Positions 32,049 to 41,784 are shown, counted from the stretch's first letter. The stretch: 64,000 nucleotides of DNA from Pseudorhodoferax sp. Leaf265 (GCF_001422365.1 NZ_LMMT01000021.1:6087-70086), one strand, 5' to 3'. Notes: generated from the letters alone by a model not told the origin. Numbers and translations: made by a program.

Positions 32049-34703
32049 ATGTCCCCATTGGCACGAGCCCCCCGTCGAGCGCCGCCGCGCGCTGCCCATC
32101 CGCCCGCAGCCTCGCAGCACGAGGGCTTCGTCCAGGTGCGCGGCGCGCGTGAGCACAACCTCAAGAACGTCGATGTCGACATCCCGCGCAACGCCTTCGT
32201 GGTGTTCACGGGCATCTCCGGTTCGGGCAAGTCCTCGCTGGCCTTCGGCACCTTGTTCGCCGAGGCGCAGCGGCGCTACCTCGACTCGATCGCGCCCTAT
32301 GCGCGCCGGCTCGTGGACCAGGCCGGCATTCCGCAGGTCGATGCGGTCGAGGGCATGCCGCCCGCGGTAGCGCTGCAGCAGCAGCGCGGCACGCCCATGG
32401 CGCGTTCCTCGGTCGGCAGCGTCAGCACCGTCTCCAACCTGCTGCGGCTGCTGTTCTCGCGCGCGGGCCACTATCCGCCGGGCCAGGCCATGCTGTTCGC
32501 GGAGGACTTCTCGCCGAACACGCCGCAGGGCGCCTGCCCGCGATGCCATGGCCTGGGCCGCGTCTACGACGTGACCGAGCGCTCGGCCGTGCCCGATGAC
32601 AGCCTCAGCATCCGCCAGCGCGCCGTTGCGGCCTGGCCCAGCGCCTGGCAGGGTCAGAACCTGCGCGACATCCTGACCACGCTGGGGCACGACGTGGACC
32701 GGCCCTGGCGCGACCTGCCGCAGCGCACGCGCGACTGGATTTTGTTCACCGACGAGCAGCCGACCGTGCCCGTCTATGCCGGCTTCGACCGCGACGAGGT
32801 GCGCGCAGCCGTGAAGGCCAAGATGGCGCCGAGCTACATGGGCACCTTCACGGGTGTGCGGCGCTACGTGTTGCAGACCTTCGCCAACAGCCCGAGCGCG
32901 GCCATGCGCAAGCGCGTCGCGCCGTACATGGTGGGCCAGGCCTGCAGCCTGTGCGCGGGGCGACGGCTCAAGCCTGCAGCGCTGGGCGTGACCTTTGCGG
33001 GCCACAACATCGCGGCGCTGGGCGCGATGCCGCTGGCCGAGCTGGCGCAGTGCCTGGCGCCAGCCGCGCAAGGCCGCGCGACCGCTTCCTCCGGCACCCG
33101 CACAGCGCGCCCGCGCGCGGCAGCCAACGCCCGCCATGCCGGGGCCGACGACGTGCTGCGCACGCCCGAGGATTCGCAGGAGAAGACCCTGGCCGCCCAG
33201 CGCCTGGCCGGCGAGATCCTCGCGCGGCTGCAGACGCTGCAGAGCCTGGGCCTGGGCTACCTCGCGCTGGACCGTGCCACGCCCTCGCTGTCGGCCGGCG
33301 AGTTGCAGCGACTGCGCCTGGCGACGCAGATCGGCTCCAAGCTGTTCGGCGTGGTCTATGTGCTGGACGAGCCGTCCGCCGGCCTGCACCCGGCCGACGG
33401 CGAGGCGCTGCACCAGGCGCTGGACCGGCTCAAGGCCGCCGGCAACACGCTGTTCGTGGTCGAGCACGACGTGGCCACCATGCGCGTGGCCGACTGGCTG
33501 GTCGACGTGGGGCCGGCCGCCGGCAGCCATGGCGGCGAGGTGCTCTACAGCGGCCCGCCGGCGGGGCTGGCGGCGATTGCACGCTCGCAGACGCGGCCCT
33601 ATCTGTTTCCGGATGCGGGCGCCAGGCCGACGCCGCGCACGGTGCGCGAACCGCGCGCCTGGCTGCGGTTGCAGCAGGTGCGGCACCACAACCTCGATGG
33701 CGTGGACGCGGACTTCCCCATCGGTTGCCTGAGCGTGGTCACGGGCGTCTCGGGCTCGGGCAAAACCAGCCTGGTCAGCCAGGCCGTGCTGGACCTCGTG
33801 CGGCGCCAGCTGCATGCGCCGGCCGAACCCGAAGAGGAGCAGACCGCGGCCGAGGGCGACGACACCGGACAGGCCCCCATGCCACCCGTGCAAGGCCGCA
33901 TCGCAGAGGGCATGGAGTACATCGCGCGCGTGGTGCAGGTCGATCAGCGACCCATCGGCCGCACGCCGCGCTCCAACCTGGCCACCTACACGGGCCTGTT
34001 CGACGCCGTACGCAAGCTGTTCGCGGCCACGCCCGAGGCACGGCGGCGCCGCTTCGATGCCGGCCGCTTCTCGTTCAACGTGGCCAAGGGCCGCTGCCCG
34101 ACCTGTGCGGGCGAGGGCTTCGTGAGCGTGGAACTGCTGTTCCTGCCCAGCGTCTACGCGCCATGCCCGACCTGCCAGGGCCGACGCTACAACGAGGCCA
34201 CGCTCAAGGTCGCCTGGCAGGGCCTGACGATTGCCGGCGTGTTGGATCTCACTGTCGAAGCGGCCTGCACGCGCTTCGCCGAGGAGCCCGCCGTGTTGCG
34301 CCCGCTGGATGTGCTGCGCGACATCGGCCTGGGTTACCTGCGCCTGGGCCAGCCCGCGACCGAGCTCAGCGGTGGCGAGGCCCAGCGCATCAAGCTCGCG
34401 ACGGAGCTGCACCGGCCGCAGAACGGCCGCACGCTGTACGTGCTGGACGAGCCCACCACCGGCCTGCATCCCGCCGACGTGGACCGGCTGCTGGCGCAGA
34501 TCGACCGGCTCGTGGCCGCGGGCAACACCGTCATCGCGGTGGAGCACGACATGCGTGTGGCGGCCGCGGCCGACTGGCTCATCGACATGGGGCCGGGGGC
34601 GGGGCCCGAGGGTGGGCGCATCGTCGTGGCCGGCCCGCCGGACAAGGTAGCCAGGCAGCGCGGCAGCGCCACGGCGCCCTACCTGGCGCAGGCGCTGCGC
34701 TGA
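32049..34703 (+). CDS. UvrA paralogue (UvrA2-like ABC ATPase)
   Basis: This 884-residue protein has the double ABC organisation of UvrA. The first ATPase has Walker A GISGSGKS (55-62) and a zinc module with CPRCHG and CSLCAGRR. Its signature motif is degenerate (LSAGELQR). The second has GVSGSGKT, zinc [16 protein letters not shown], and intact LSGGEAQR. It is shorter than genuine UvrA (about 940 residues) and lacks a recognisable UvrB-binding domain after [15 protein letters not shown], as in UvrA2/DrrC-type paralogues. It also has a low-complexity insert (about 340-375). Role may be DNA damage or drug tolerance. Start ATG 32049 has AAGG directly before it; a TTG at 32058 has better spacing. 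Confidence 0.85.
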   Translation: MSPLARAPRRAPPRAAHPPAASQHEGFVQVRGAREHNLKNVDVDIPRNAFVVFTGISGSGKSSLAFGTLFAEAQRRYLDSIAPYARRLVDQAGIPQVDAVEGMPPAVALQQQRGTPMARSSVGSVSTVSNLLRLLFSRAGHYPPGQAMLFAEDFSPNTPQGACPRCHGLGRVYDVTERSAVPDDSLSIRQRAVAAWPSAWQGQNLRDILTTLGHDVDRPWRDLPQRTRDWILFTDEQPTVPVYAGFDRDEVRAAVKAKMAPSYMGTFTGVRRYVLQTFANSPSAAMRKRVAPYMVGQACSLCAGRRLKPAALGVTFAGHNIAALGAMPLAELAQCLAPAAQGRATASSGTRTARPRAAANARHAGADDVLRTPEDSQEKTLAAQRLAGEILARLQTLQSLGLGYLALDRATPSLSAGELQRLRLATQIGSKLFGVVYVLDEPSAGLHPADGEALHQALDRLKAAGNTLFVVEHDVATMRVADWLVDVGPAAGSHGGEVLYSGPPAGLAAIARSQTRPYLFPDAGARPTPRTVREPRAWLRLQQVRHHNLDGVDADFPIGCLSVVTGVSGSGKTSLVSQAVLDLVRRQLHAPAEPEEEQTAAEGDDTGQAPMPPVQGRIAEGMEYIARVVQVDQRPIGRTPRSNLATYTGLFDAVRKLFAATPEARRRRFDAGRFSFNVAKGRCPTCAGEGFVSVELLFLPSVYAPCPTCQGRRYNEATLKVAWQGLTIAGVLDLTVEAACTRFAEEPAVLRPLDVLRDIGLGYLRLGQPATELSGGEAQRIKLATELHRPQNGRTLYVLDEPTTGLHPADVDRLLAQIDRLVAAGNTVIAVEHDMRVAAAADWLIDMGPGAGPEGGRIVVAGPPDKVARQRGSATAPYLAQALR

Positions 34704-34737
34704 AGCGCGAAGGCGTTGCGCGTTCTGCGCATGTGCG

Positions 34738-34756
34738 CATGCGCAAAACACACTTG
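34738..34756 (+). repeat. 19-bp repeat flanking the UvrA-like gene, copy 2
   Basis: CATGCGCAAAACACACTTG matches the copy at 31905-31923 at 16 of 19 positions. It sits in a nested palindromic stretch (TGCGCATGTGCGCATGCGCA), 33 bp upstream of the sulfur-type promoter of the TauD-like gene. Confidence 0.45.
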
Positions 34757-34788
34757 TGAGATCGACCGGCCTTGCACAGAAGTTTTTT

Positions 34789-34842
34789 GCATAAGCAAGC
34801 AAATAAACAATCGTTGGTCGGCGCGCAGGGGCGGCCTACAGT
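34789..34842 (+). promoter_or_regulatory. Sulfur-type promoter module of the TauD-like operon
   Basis: GCATAAGCAAGC (34789-34800), nine bases, ATCGTTGG (34810-34817) overlapping -35 TTGGTC (34814-34819), a 17-bp spacer and -10 TACAGT (34837-34842). The 12-bp box and the -10 are identical to those of the candidate small RNA promoter at 7256-7203. The predicted start is near 34849; ATG follows at 34883. Confidence 0.72.
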
Positions 34843-34882
34843 GCGGCGCATCGCTGCACCGTGCAGCTTCTTCTTGCCCCCC

Positions 34883-35779
34883 ATGTCCGCCTTGCTCGAT
34901 TCTCCCGCCCTGTCCGGCGCACCCGCCCAGGCCTTCGAAGTGCGCCGTCTCGATGCGCCTTTCGGCGCCGAGGTGCTGGGCCTGGACCTGGCCCAGCCCC
35001 TCAACGACGCCGACTTCGCTCGCCTGCACCGCGCCCACCTGGACCACCATGTGCTCGTGCTGCGCGACCAGCGCATCACGCCGGACCAGCACGTGGCCTT
35101 CACGCGCCGCTTCGGCCCGCTGCAGATCCACGTGCAGAAGAAGTTCCAGCTGGAGGGCCATCCCGAGGTGTTGATCGTCTCCAACATCAAGGTGGACGGC
35201 CAGCCCATCGGCCTGGGCGATGCCGGTCACTACTGGCACTCGGACCTGTCGTACAAGGAAAAGCCCAGCCTGGGCTCGCTGCTGCACGCGCAGGAGCTGC
35301 CGGGCGAGGGCGGCGACACGCTGTTCGCCGACCAGCATGCGGCCTACGAGGCGCTGCCCGAGCCCGTGAAGGCGCGCATCGCCAACCTGAAGGCCGAGCA
35401 CAGCTACCTGGCCAAGTACGAGGAACTGCGCGCGCGCAGCCCCTGGCGCCCGGCGCTCACGCAGGCCCAGCTCGATGAGGTGAAGCCCGTCGTGCACCCG
35501 GTGGTGCGCACCCATCCCGAGACCGGCCGCAAGGCGCTGTTCGTCAGCGAGCATTTCACGACCAAGATCGTCGGCCTGCCCGAGAACGAGAGCCGCGCGC
35601 TGCTCGAGCTGCTGTTCGCCGCCAGCACGAAGCCCGCGTTCCAGCTGCGCCACCGGTGGCTGCCGCACGACATCGTGTTCTGGGACAACCGCTCGGTGCT
35701 GCACCTGGCGGCCGGCACGCCCGACAGCGAGCGCCGCAAGCTCTACCGCACCACGATCGAGGGCGACCAGCCCTTCTGA
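34883..35779 (+). CDS. TauD/TfdA-family 2-oxoglutarate-dependent dioxygenase
   Basis: This 298-residue protein has the Fe(II)/2-oxoglutarate site of the TauD family: H119-x-D121 in YWHSDLSY, the distal His274 in VLHLAAG and the 2-oxoglutarate-binding Arg in RRKLYRTT near 285-289. The N-terminus (FEVRRLDAPFGAEVLGLDL) also fits. Family members release sulfite or sulfate from taurine, other sulfonates or sulfate esters, or attack aryloxyacids. Sulfur use is favoured by the adjacent sulfonate-type ABC transporter and by the promoter boxes shared with the SsuD-like locus. No Shine-Dalgarno sequence precedes ATG 34883. Confidence 0.87.
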   Translation: MSALLDSPALSGAPAQAFEVRRLDAPFGAEVLGLDLAQPLNDADFARLHRAHLDHHVLVLRDQRITPDQHVAFTRRFGPLQIHVQKKFQLEGHPEVLIVSNIKVDGQPIGLGDAGHYWHSDLSYKEKPSLGSLLHAQELPGEGGDTLFADQHAAYEALPEPVKARIANLKAEHSYLAKYEELRARSPWRPALTQAQLDEVKPVVHPVVRTHPETGRKALFVSEHFTTKIVGLPENESRALLELLFAASTKPAFQLRHRWLPHDIVFWDNRSVLHLAAGTPDSERRKLYRTTIEGDQPF

Positions 35780-35800
35780 TCTTCCTGTTCCCGTCTTTCT

Positions 35801-35820
35801 GCCCACGCAGCGCCGTGGGC
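35801..35820 (+). promoter_or_regulatory. Intercistronic hairpin after the dioxygenase gene
   Basis: GCCCACG, loop CAGCGC, CGTGGGC forms a perfect 7-bp stem in the 73-bp gap between the dioxygenase and the first binding-protein gene. There is no T-run. It may protect or separate mRNA segments, allowing binding protein to be made in excess. Confidence 0.4.
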
Positions 35821-35852
35821 CGGCCTCGCTCACCCTGGAGATTCGCACCACC

Positions 35853-36863
35853 ATGAAACGCATCACCCGCCGCCTCGCCGCCATCGCCACGGGCGCCGCG
35901 CTGCTGGCCGGCAGTTTGGCCGCCCATGCCGAAGGCCGCATCCGCATCGCCGAGCAGTTCGGCATCGTCTACCTGCTGCTCAACGTGGCGCAAGAGCAAA
36001 AGCTCATCGAGAAGCACGGCAAGGCCGCGGGCGTGGACATCCACGTCGAGTTCGTCAAGCTGTCGGGCGGCTCGGCCGTCAACGACGCGCTGCTGTCGGG
36101 CAACATCGAGGTGGCGGGTGCCGGCGTGGGCCCGCTGCTGACCATCTGGGATCGCACCAAGGGCCGCCAGAACGTCAAGGGCGTGGCCTCGCTGGGCAAC
36201 TTCCCGTACTACCTGGTCAGCAACAACCCGAACGTGAAGACGATCGCCGACTTCACCGACAAGGACCGCATCGCCGTGCCGGCCGTGGGCGTGTCGGTGC
36301 AGTCGCGCGTGCTGCAGCTGGCGTCGGCCAAGCTCTGGGGCGACAAGGACTTCGCCAGGCTCGACAAGATCAGCGTGGCCGTGCCGCACCCCGACGCGGC
36401 CGCCGCGATCATCAAGGGTGGCACCGAGATCACGGGCCACTTCGGCAACCCGCCGTTCCAGGAGCAGGAACTGGCCGGCAACCCGAACGCGCGCATCGTG
36501 CTGAAGTCCTACGACGTGCTGGGCGGCCCGTCCTCGGCCACCGTGCTGTACGCCACCGAGAAGTTCCGCAGCGAGAACCCCAAGACCTACAAAGCCTTCA
36601 CCGACGCGCTGAACGAGGCCGCGCAGTTCATCAGCGCCAACCCCGAGAAGGCCGCCGACATCTACCTCAAGGTCTCGGGCGCCAAGACCGACCGCGCGCT
36701 GCTGCTCTCGATCATCAAGAACCCCGAGGTGCAGTTCACCACCGCCCCGCAGAACACCTACACCCTGGCCGAGTTCATGCACCGCGTGGGCGCGATCAAG
36801 AACAAGCCTGCTTCGGCACGCGACTACTTCTTCGACGACGCGCACAGCGCACAGGCCAACTGA
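35853..36863 (+). CDS. ABC transporter substrate-binding protein, sulfonate/taurine type
   Basis: This 336-residue periplasmic protein has a signal peptide (cleavage near AHA-EGR) and an SsuA/TauA-like fold: RIRIAEQFGIVYLLLNVAQEQ, the segment LLSGNIEVAGAGVGPLLTIWDR and a ligand-binding region GGTEITGHFGNPPF. It starts at ATG 35853, preceded by CTGGAG. A paralogue follows after one base, so the pair is a tandem duplication as at 10745/11860, though from a different subfamily. Partners are the ATPase and permease at 37880-39618. Confidence 0.88.
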   Translation: MKRITRRLAAIATGAALLAGSLAAHAEGRIRIAEQFGIVYLLLNVAQEQKLIEKHGKAAGVDIHVEFVKLSGGSAVNDALLSGNIEVAGAGVGPLLTIWDRTKGRQNVKGVASLGNFPYYLVSNNPNVKTIADFTDKDRIAVPAVGVSVQSRVLQLASAKLWGDKDFARLDKISVAVPHPDAAAAIIKGGTEITGHFGNPPFQEQELAGNPNARIVLKSYDVLGGPSSATVLYATEKFRSENPKTYKAFTDALNEAAQFISANPEKAADIYLKVSGAKTDRALLLSIIKNPEVQFTTAPQNTYTLAEFMHRVGAIKNKPASARDYFFDDAHSAQAN

Positions 36864-36864
36864 G

Positions 36865-37878
36865 ATGAGCCTGCGCAGAAGAACACTCGCCATGGGCGCG
36901 GCCGTGGCCGCCACACTGGCCCTGACCGCAGGCGCGGCCCAGGCCGAGGGCAAGATCCGCATCGCCCAGCAGTTCGGCATCGGCTACCTGCTGCTGGACG
37001 TGGTGCGCGACCAGCAGTTGATCGAGAAGCACGGCAAGACGCTGGGCCAGGACATCGACGTCGAATGGGCCAGCATCTCGGGCGCCACGGCCATGAACGA
37101 GGCCTTGCTGGCCGGCGCGCTGGACGTGGTCTCGGCCGGCGTGCCGCCCATGCTGACGCTGTGGGACCGCACGCGCGGCCGCCAGAACGTCAAGGCGCTG
37201 GCCGCGCTGGGCTCGCTGCCCAACTACCTGTTGACCAACAACACCAGCGTGAAATCGCTCAAGGACCTGGGGCCCAAGGACCGCATCGCGGTGCCGGCCG
37301 CCGGCGTCGGCTTCCAGTCGCGGACGCTGCAGATCGAAACGGCGCGGCTGTTCGGCAAGGACGACTTCAAGCGCTTCGACGAGATCTCGGTGAGCCTGCC
37401 GCATCCGGAGGCCACGGCCGCGCTGGTCTCGGGCGGCACCGAGATCAGCACGCACTTCTCGAGCGCGCCGTTCTACTACCAGGCGCTGGCCGCCAACCCC
37501 AAGGTGCGCAAGCTCATCAGCAGCTACGACATCCTGGGCGGGCCAGCCACCTTCAACGTGCTCTACACCACGCAGAAGTACCGCGAGCAGAACCCCAAGA
37601 CCACGCAGGCTTTCTACGCCGCGCTGGTCGAGGCCGAGCAGATCGTCAAGGCCGACAAGGCCCGCGCCGCGGACATCTTCATCCGCGTGCAGAAGTCCAA
37701 GCTCGCACCGGCGCTGGTGCGCCAGATCGTGGAAGACCCCGAGAACGACTTCACGGTCTCGCCGCAGCGCAGCCTGGTCTACGCGCAGGAACTGCACAAG
37801 CTCGGCGTGCTGAAGAGCCAGGCCGGTTCCTGGAAGGACTACTTCTTCGAAGAGGCCTGGGCGCGCCCTGGATCCTGA
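36865..37878 (+). CDS. ABC transporter substrate-binding protein, paralogue of the previous
   Basis: The 337-residue protein parallels its neighbour: signal peptide ending near AQA-EGK, KIRIAQQFGIGYLLLDVVRDQQ, LLAGALDVVSAGVPPMLTLWDR and GGTEISTHFSSAPF. Differences in the binding segments (NPPF versus SAPF and flanks) suggest a different ligand preference. ATG 36865 is one base after the preceding stop codon. Two receptors feeding one ABC importer would widen substrate range. The ATPase gene follows after one base. Confidence 0.88.
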   Translation: MSLRRRTLAMGAAVAATLALTAGAAQAEGKIRIAQQFGIGYLLLDVVRDQQLIEKHGKTLGQDIDVEWASISGATAMNEALLAGALDVVSAGVPPMLTLWDRTRGRQNVKALAALGSLPNYLLTNNTSVKSLKDLGPKDRIAVPAAGVGFQSRTLQIETARLFGKDDFKRFDEISVSLPHPEATAALVSGGTEISTHFSSAPFYYQALAANPKVRKLISSYDILGGPATFNVLYTTQKYREQNPKTTQAFYAALVEAEQIVKADKARAADIFIRVQKSKLAPALVRQIVEDPENDFTVSPQRSLVYAQELHKLGVLKSQAGSWKDYFFEEAWARPGS

Positions 37879-37879
37879 G

Positions 37880-38752
37880 ATGACCATGCAACTTGCCGCC
37901 CCCACGCTGCGCCATGCCGCACCGGGCACTGCGCTGCGCGCGCCGGGCACCGTGGCGCCCGCGCAGGCTGCGCGCCAGGCCGACGGCAGCGCGCTGCTGC
38001 AGGTCGACGGCGTGAGCCTGGAGTACCGCACGCCCGAACGCGTGGTGCGCGCGACGCACCGTGTGGGCTTCGACGTGCACGCGGCCGAGCGCTATGTGCT
38101 GCTGGGCCCCTCGGGCTGCGGCAAGTCCACGCTGCTCAAGGCCATCGCCGGCTTCATCCCGCCCGTGGAGGGCGAGATCCGGCTCGACGGCAGGCGCGTC
38201 ACGGCGCCGGGCCCGGACCGCATCGTCGTGTTCCAGGAGTTCGACCAGTTGCCGCCCTGGAAGACCGTGCGCGAGAACGTGATGTTCCCGCTGCTGGCCT
38301 CGCGCACGCTGGGACGCAAGGAAGCTTCGGAGCGCGCGCTGCACTACCTGGACAAGGTGGGGCTGACCAAGTTCGCCGATGTGCACCCGCACCAGCTCTC
38401 GGGCGGCATGAAGCAGCGCGTGGCGATCGCGCGTGCGCTGGCCATGCAGCCGCGCGTGCTGCTGATGGACGAGCCCTTCGCCGCGCTCGATGCACTCACG
38501 CGCCGCAAGATGCAGGAGGAACTGCTCGCGCTGTGGGACGAGGTGCGTTTCACGCTGCTGTTCGTGACCCACTCCATCGAAGAGGCCTTGGTGGTCGGCA
38601 GCCGCATTGCGCTGCTGTCGCCGCACCCGGGCCGCATGCGCGCCGAGATCAACAGCCACGCCTTCGACCTGCAGAGCACAGGTGGCGTGGAGTTCCAGGC
38701 GACGGCGCAGCGCATCCACCACCTGTTGTTCGAAGAAGAGAAGACCGCATGA
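37880..38752 (+). CDS. ABC transporter ATPase, taurine/sulfonate type
   Basis: The 290-residue ATPase has Walker A GPSGCGKST (about residue 75), Q-loop VVFQEFDQLPPWKTV, the signature LSGGMKQR, Walker B VLLMDEP and H-loop VTHSIEEA. The Q-loop sequence is typical of TauB/SsuB/NrtD-type subunits. A ~40-residue N-terminal extension precedes the first strand. ATG 37880 follows the previous stop by one base, and the end overlaps the permease start (ATGA). It energises uptake by the adjacent permease. Confidence 0.9.
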   Translation: MTMQLAAPTLRHAAPGTALRAPGTVAPAQAARQADGSALLQVDGVSLEYRTPERVVRATHRVGFDVHAAERYVLLGPSGCGKSTLLKAIAGFIPPVEGEIRLDGRRVTAPGPDRIVVFQEFDQLPPWKTVRENVMFPLLASRTLGRKEASERALHYLDKVGLTKFADVHPHQLSGGMKQRVAIARALAMQPRVLLMDEPFAALDALTRRKMQEELLALWDEVRFTLLFVTHSIEEALVVGSRIALLSPHPGRMRAEINSHAFDLQSTGGVEFQATAQRIHHLLFEEEKTA

Positions 38753-39618
38753 GCGCGCTCAATCCCCCCGTGCGGCCCGAGGCCGAATGGCAGCTAGAGC
38801 CCTACACCGAGGGCAGCGTCGAACGCGCATTGCCCTTGGGCACACGCCTGTGGCAGCAGGCCTGGCTGCGCAAGGGCCTGATCCTCGCCGCGCTGGCCAT
38901 CCTCTGGGAGCTGCTCGCGCGCTGGCAGGACAACGACCTGCTGCTGCCCACGTTCACCGCGACGATGCGTGCGCTGGTCGAGGGCTTCGCCAGCGGCGAA
39001 CTGCTGGCGCGCGTGGGCATCTCGCTGTCGGTGCTGCTGCAGGGCTATGTGGCCGGCGTGCTGCTGGCCTTCGCGCTGACGCTGCTGGCCGTGTCCACGC
39101 AGCTGGGCCGCGACCTGCTCTCGACGCTGACCTCGATGTTCAACCCGCTGCCGGCCATCGCGCTGCTGCCGCTGGCGCTGCTGTGGTTCGGCCTGGGCCG
39201 CGGCAGCCTGGTGTTCGTGCTGATCCACTCGGTGCTGTGGCCGCTGGCGCTCAACACCTTCGCGGGCTTCCAGGGTGTGCCCGAGACGCTGCGCATGGCG
39301 GGCCGCAACTACGGGCTCAGGGGCCTCTCCTACGCGCTGCAGATCCTGGTGCCGGCCGCGCTGCCGGCCATCCTGTCGGGCCTGAAGATCGGCTGGGCCT
39401 TCGCCTGGCGCACGCTGATCGCGGCCGAGCTGGTGTTCGGTGCCAGTTCGGGGCAGGGCGGTCTGGGCTGGTACATCTTCCAGAACCGCAACGAGCTCTA
39501 TACCGACAAGGTGTTCGCCGGCCTGGTCACCGTGGTGCTGATCGGCCTCGCGGTCGAGACCCTGGGTTTCGCCACGCTGGAGCGGCTCACGGTGCGGCGG
39601 TGGGGGCAGCAGCGCTGA
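38749..39618 (+). CDS. ABC transporter permease, taurine/sulfonate type
   Basis: This 289-residue membrane protein starts at an ATGA overlap with the ATPase gene. It has about six hydrophobic segments and the EAA-like coupling loop FQGVPETLRMAGRNYGLRGLSYALQILVPAALPAILSGLK of the SsuC/TauC group. ILWELLARW near residue 50 is the typical first membrane segment. It completes the second sulfur-type importer of the window. The aldehyde dehydrogenase gene follows after 47 bp without an obvious functional link. Confidence 0.9.
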   Translation: MSALNPPVRPEAEWQLEPYTEGSVERALPLGTRLWQQAWLRKGLILAALAILWELLARWQDNDLLLPTFTATMRALVEGFASGELLARVGISLSVLLQGYVAGVLLAFALTLLAVSTQLGRDLLSTLTSMFNPLPAIALLPLALLWFGLGRGSLVFVLIHSVLWPLALNTFAGFQGVPETLRMAGRNYGLRGLSYALQILVPAALPAILSGLKIGWAFAWRTLIAAELVFGASSGQGGLGWYIFQNRNELYTDKVFAGLVTVVLIGLAVETLGFATLERLTVRRWGQQR

Positions 39619-39665
39619 GCCTTTGAGGTCGGGTACAAGAGCGGGAACAACCACCGCCCCGTCCC

Positions 39666-41180
39666 ATGTCCGATCTCCAAGAACGCAGCCATTCCCTTCT
39701 CGCCGGCCTGGGCGTGGACCGCACGCAGCTGGCGGCCGGCCCGCTGGCGGTCCGCTCACCCGTGGACGGCAGTCTGCTGGCCGAACTGGCCATCGAAGGC
39801 CCGTCCCAGGTGGCAGCGGCCATCGGCATGGCCCGCGCCGCGAGCCTGGCCTGGCGCGACGTGCCGGCACCCCTGCGCGGCGAGCTCGTGCGCCTGCTCG
39901 GCGAGGAGCTGCGCGCGGCCAAGCCGCAGCTGGGCGAGCTGGTGTCCATCGAGGCCGGCAAGATCCGCACCGAGGGCCTGGGCGAGGTGCAGGAGATGGT
40001 CGACATCTGCGACTTCGCGGTCGGCCTGTCGCGCCAGCTGTACGGCCTGACCATCGCGTCGGAGCGGCCGGGCCACCGCATGATGGAGACCTGGCATCCG
40101 CTGGGCGTGGTGGGCGTCATCACGGCCTTCAACTTCCCGGTGGCGGTGTGGGCCTGGAACGCGGCACTCGCGCTGGTCTGCGGCAATGCCGTGGTCTGGA
40201 AGCCCTCGGAGAAGACGCCGCTGACCGCGCTGGCCTGCCAGGCCATCTTCGCGCGCGCTGCGCTGCGCTTCGGCCAGGCGCCCGCGCAGCTGAACCAGGT
40301 CGTCGTGGGACTGCGCGAGACGGGCGAGGCCCTGGTCGACGACGCGCGCGTGGCGCTGGTCTCGGCCACGGGCAGCACGCGCATGGGGCGCGAGGTGGGC
40401 CCGCGCGTGGCGCAGCGTTTCGGCCGCACGCTGCTGGAGCTGGGCGGCAACAACGCGGTGATTGTCACGCCCAGCGCCGACCTGGACCTCGCGGTGCGCG
40501 GCATCGCCTTCGCGGCCGTGGGCACGGCCGGGCAGCGCTGCACCAGCACGCGCCGGCTCATCGTGCACGCCAGCGTGAAGGACGCGCTGGTGGCGCGGCT
40601 CAAGACCGCGTTCGCCAAGCTGCCCATCGGCAGCCCGCTCGAGGCCGGCACGCTGGTCGGCCCGCTGATCGACCGCCAGGCCTTCGAGGCCATGCAGGCC
40701 GCGCTGGCCGCGGCGCGCGCCGAGGGCGGTGCCGTGACGGGCGGCGAGCGCGTGCTGCAGGAGCAGCTGCCGCAGGCCTTCTACGTGCGCCCGGCCATCG
40801 CCGAGATGCCCGCGCAGACCGCCACCGTGCGCCACGAGACCTTCGCGCCCATCCTCTATGTGCTGGCCTACGAGGATTTCGACGACGCCATCGCGCTGCA
40901 GAACGACGTGCCGCAGGGCCTGTCGTCCGCCATCTTCAGCAACGACCTGCGCGAGGCCGAGCGCTTCCTTTCCGCGAGCGGCTCGGACTGCGGCATCGCC
41001 AACGTCAACATCGGCACATCGGGCGCGGAGATCGGCGGCGCCTTCGGCGGCGAGAAGGAGACCGGCGGTGGCCGCGAATCGGGCTCGGACGCCTGGCGCG
41101 CCTACATGCGGCGCGCCACCAACACCATCAACCACTCGCGCGAGCTGCCGCTGGCGCAGGGCGTGAAGTTCGACGTCTGA
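39666..41180 (+). CDS. Aldehyde dehydrogenase, ALDH7 (aminoadipate semialdehyde) type
   Basis: This 504-residue NAD-dependent aldehyde dehydrogenase has the fold's hallmarks: GVVGVITAFNFPVAVWAWN, KPSEKTPL, the general base in LLELGGNNA and the nucleophile Cys in AGQRCTSTRR near residue 295. The GGNNA variant, FGGEKETGGGRESGSDAW and overall pattern place it in the ALDH7 group, whose bacterial members oxidise alpha-aminoadipate semialdehyde in lysine catabolism (piperideine-6-carboxylate dehydrogenase). It starts at ATG 39666. It stands alone between the ABC operon and a peroxiredoxin gene; no lysine genes are adjacent, so the substrate is tentative. Confidence 0.88.
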   Translation: MSDLQERSHSLLAGLGVDRTQLAAGPLAVRSPVDGSLLAELAIEGPSQVAAAIGMARAASLAWRDVPAPLRGELVRLLGEELRAAKPQLGELVSIEAGKIRTEGLGEVQEMVDICDFAVGLSRQLYGLTIASERPGHRMMETWHPLGVVGVITAFNFPVAVWAWNAALALVCGNAVVWKPSEKTPLTALACQAIFARAALRFGQAPAQLNQVVVGLRETGEALVDDARVALVSATGSTRMGREVGPRVAQRFGRTLLELGGNNAVIVTPSADLDLAVRGIAFAAVGTAGQRCTSTRRLIVHASVKDALVARLKTAFAKLPIGSPLEAGTLVGPLIDRQAFEAMQAALAAARAEGGAVTGGERVLQEQLPQAFYVRPAIAEMPAQTATVRHETFAPILYVLAYEDFDDAIALQNDVPQGLSSAIFSNDLREAERFLSASGSDCGIANVNIGTSGAEIGGAFGGEKETGGGRESGSDAWRAYMRRATNTINHSRELPLAQGVKFDV

Positions 41181-41235
41181 GCACAGGGGCATCGCAGGGC
41201 TGGCACACTCGCCGCTTCGTCCACCGGAGAAGTCC

Positions 41236-41784
41236 GTGACCCTGAGACTGTCCCTGCGCCGTGCGGCGCTGTTCGCCGCCTGCGCCCTGTCCCTGTCCGC
41301 CGCGCAGGCCGCGCTCAAGCCCGGCGACGCGGCTCCGACCTTCGCGGCCGAGGCCGCGCTGGGCGGCAAGACCTTCCGCTTCCAGCTCGGCGATGCGCTG
41401 GCCAAGGGCCCGGTCGTGCTGTACTTCTTTCCCAAGGCCTTCACGCAGGGCTGCACGGTGGAGGCCCACCTGTTCGCCGAGGCCAGCGAGCGCTTCGCCG
41501 CGCTGGGCGCGACCGTGGTCGGCGTCTCCGGCGACAACATCGACACGCTCAAGCGCTTCTCGGTCGAGGCCTGCCGCGACAAGTTCGCCGTGGCCGGCGC
41601 CAGCCCCAAGACCATCGAGGACTACGACGCGCGCTCGTCCTGGCGTGCCGACATGGCCGACCGCATCTCCTACGTGATCGCCAAGGACGGCAGGATCGCC
41701 TTCACGCACCACGGCTCCGATCCCGAGGCGCATGTGGCGCGCACGTTGCAGGCCGTCGAGCAGCTGGTCAAGACCGCGCGCTGA
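41236..41784 (+). CDS. Periplasmic Bcp-like peroxiredoxin
   Basis: The 182-residue protein has a signal peptide (LFAACALSLSAAQA) and an AhpC/TSA domain with the peroxidatic cysteine in FTQGCTVEA (Cys73); the usual Pro before Gly-Cys is replaced by Gln. A second Cys in EACRDKF (about 116) may resolve the disulfide. It would reduce peroxides in the periplasm, unusual for Bcp-type enzymes, which are normally cytoplasmic. The GTG start at 41236 is preceded by GGAGA. The stop codon abuts the stop of the convergent hydrolase. Confidence 0.85.
   Translation: MTLRLSLRRAALFAACALSLSAAQAALKPGDAAPTFAAEAALGGKTFRFQLGDALAKGPVVLYFFPKAFTQGCTVEAHLFAEASERFAALGATVVGVSGDNIDTLKRFSVEACRDKFAVAGASPKTIEDYDARSSWRADMADRISYVIAKDGRIAFTHHGSDPEAHVARTLQAVEQLVKTAR

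Noticed and set aside
31899-34802. Minus-strand open frame of over 950 codons opposite the UvrA paralogue
   Set aside because: Shadow frame; the plus strand has two Walker A sites, zinc modules and ABC signatures.
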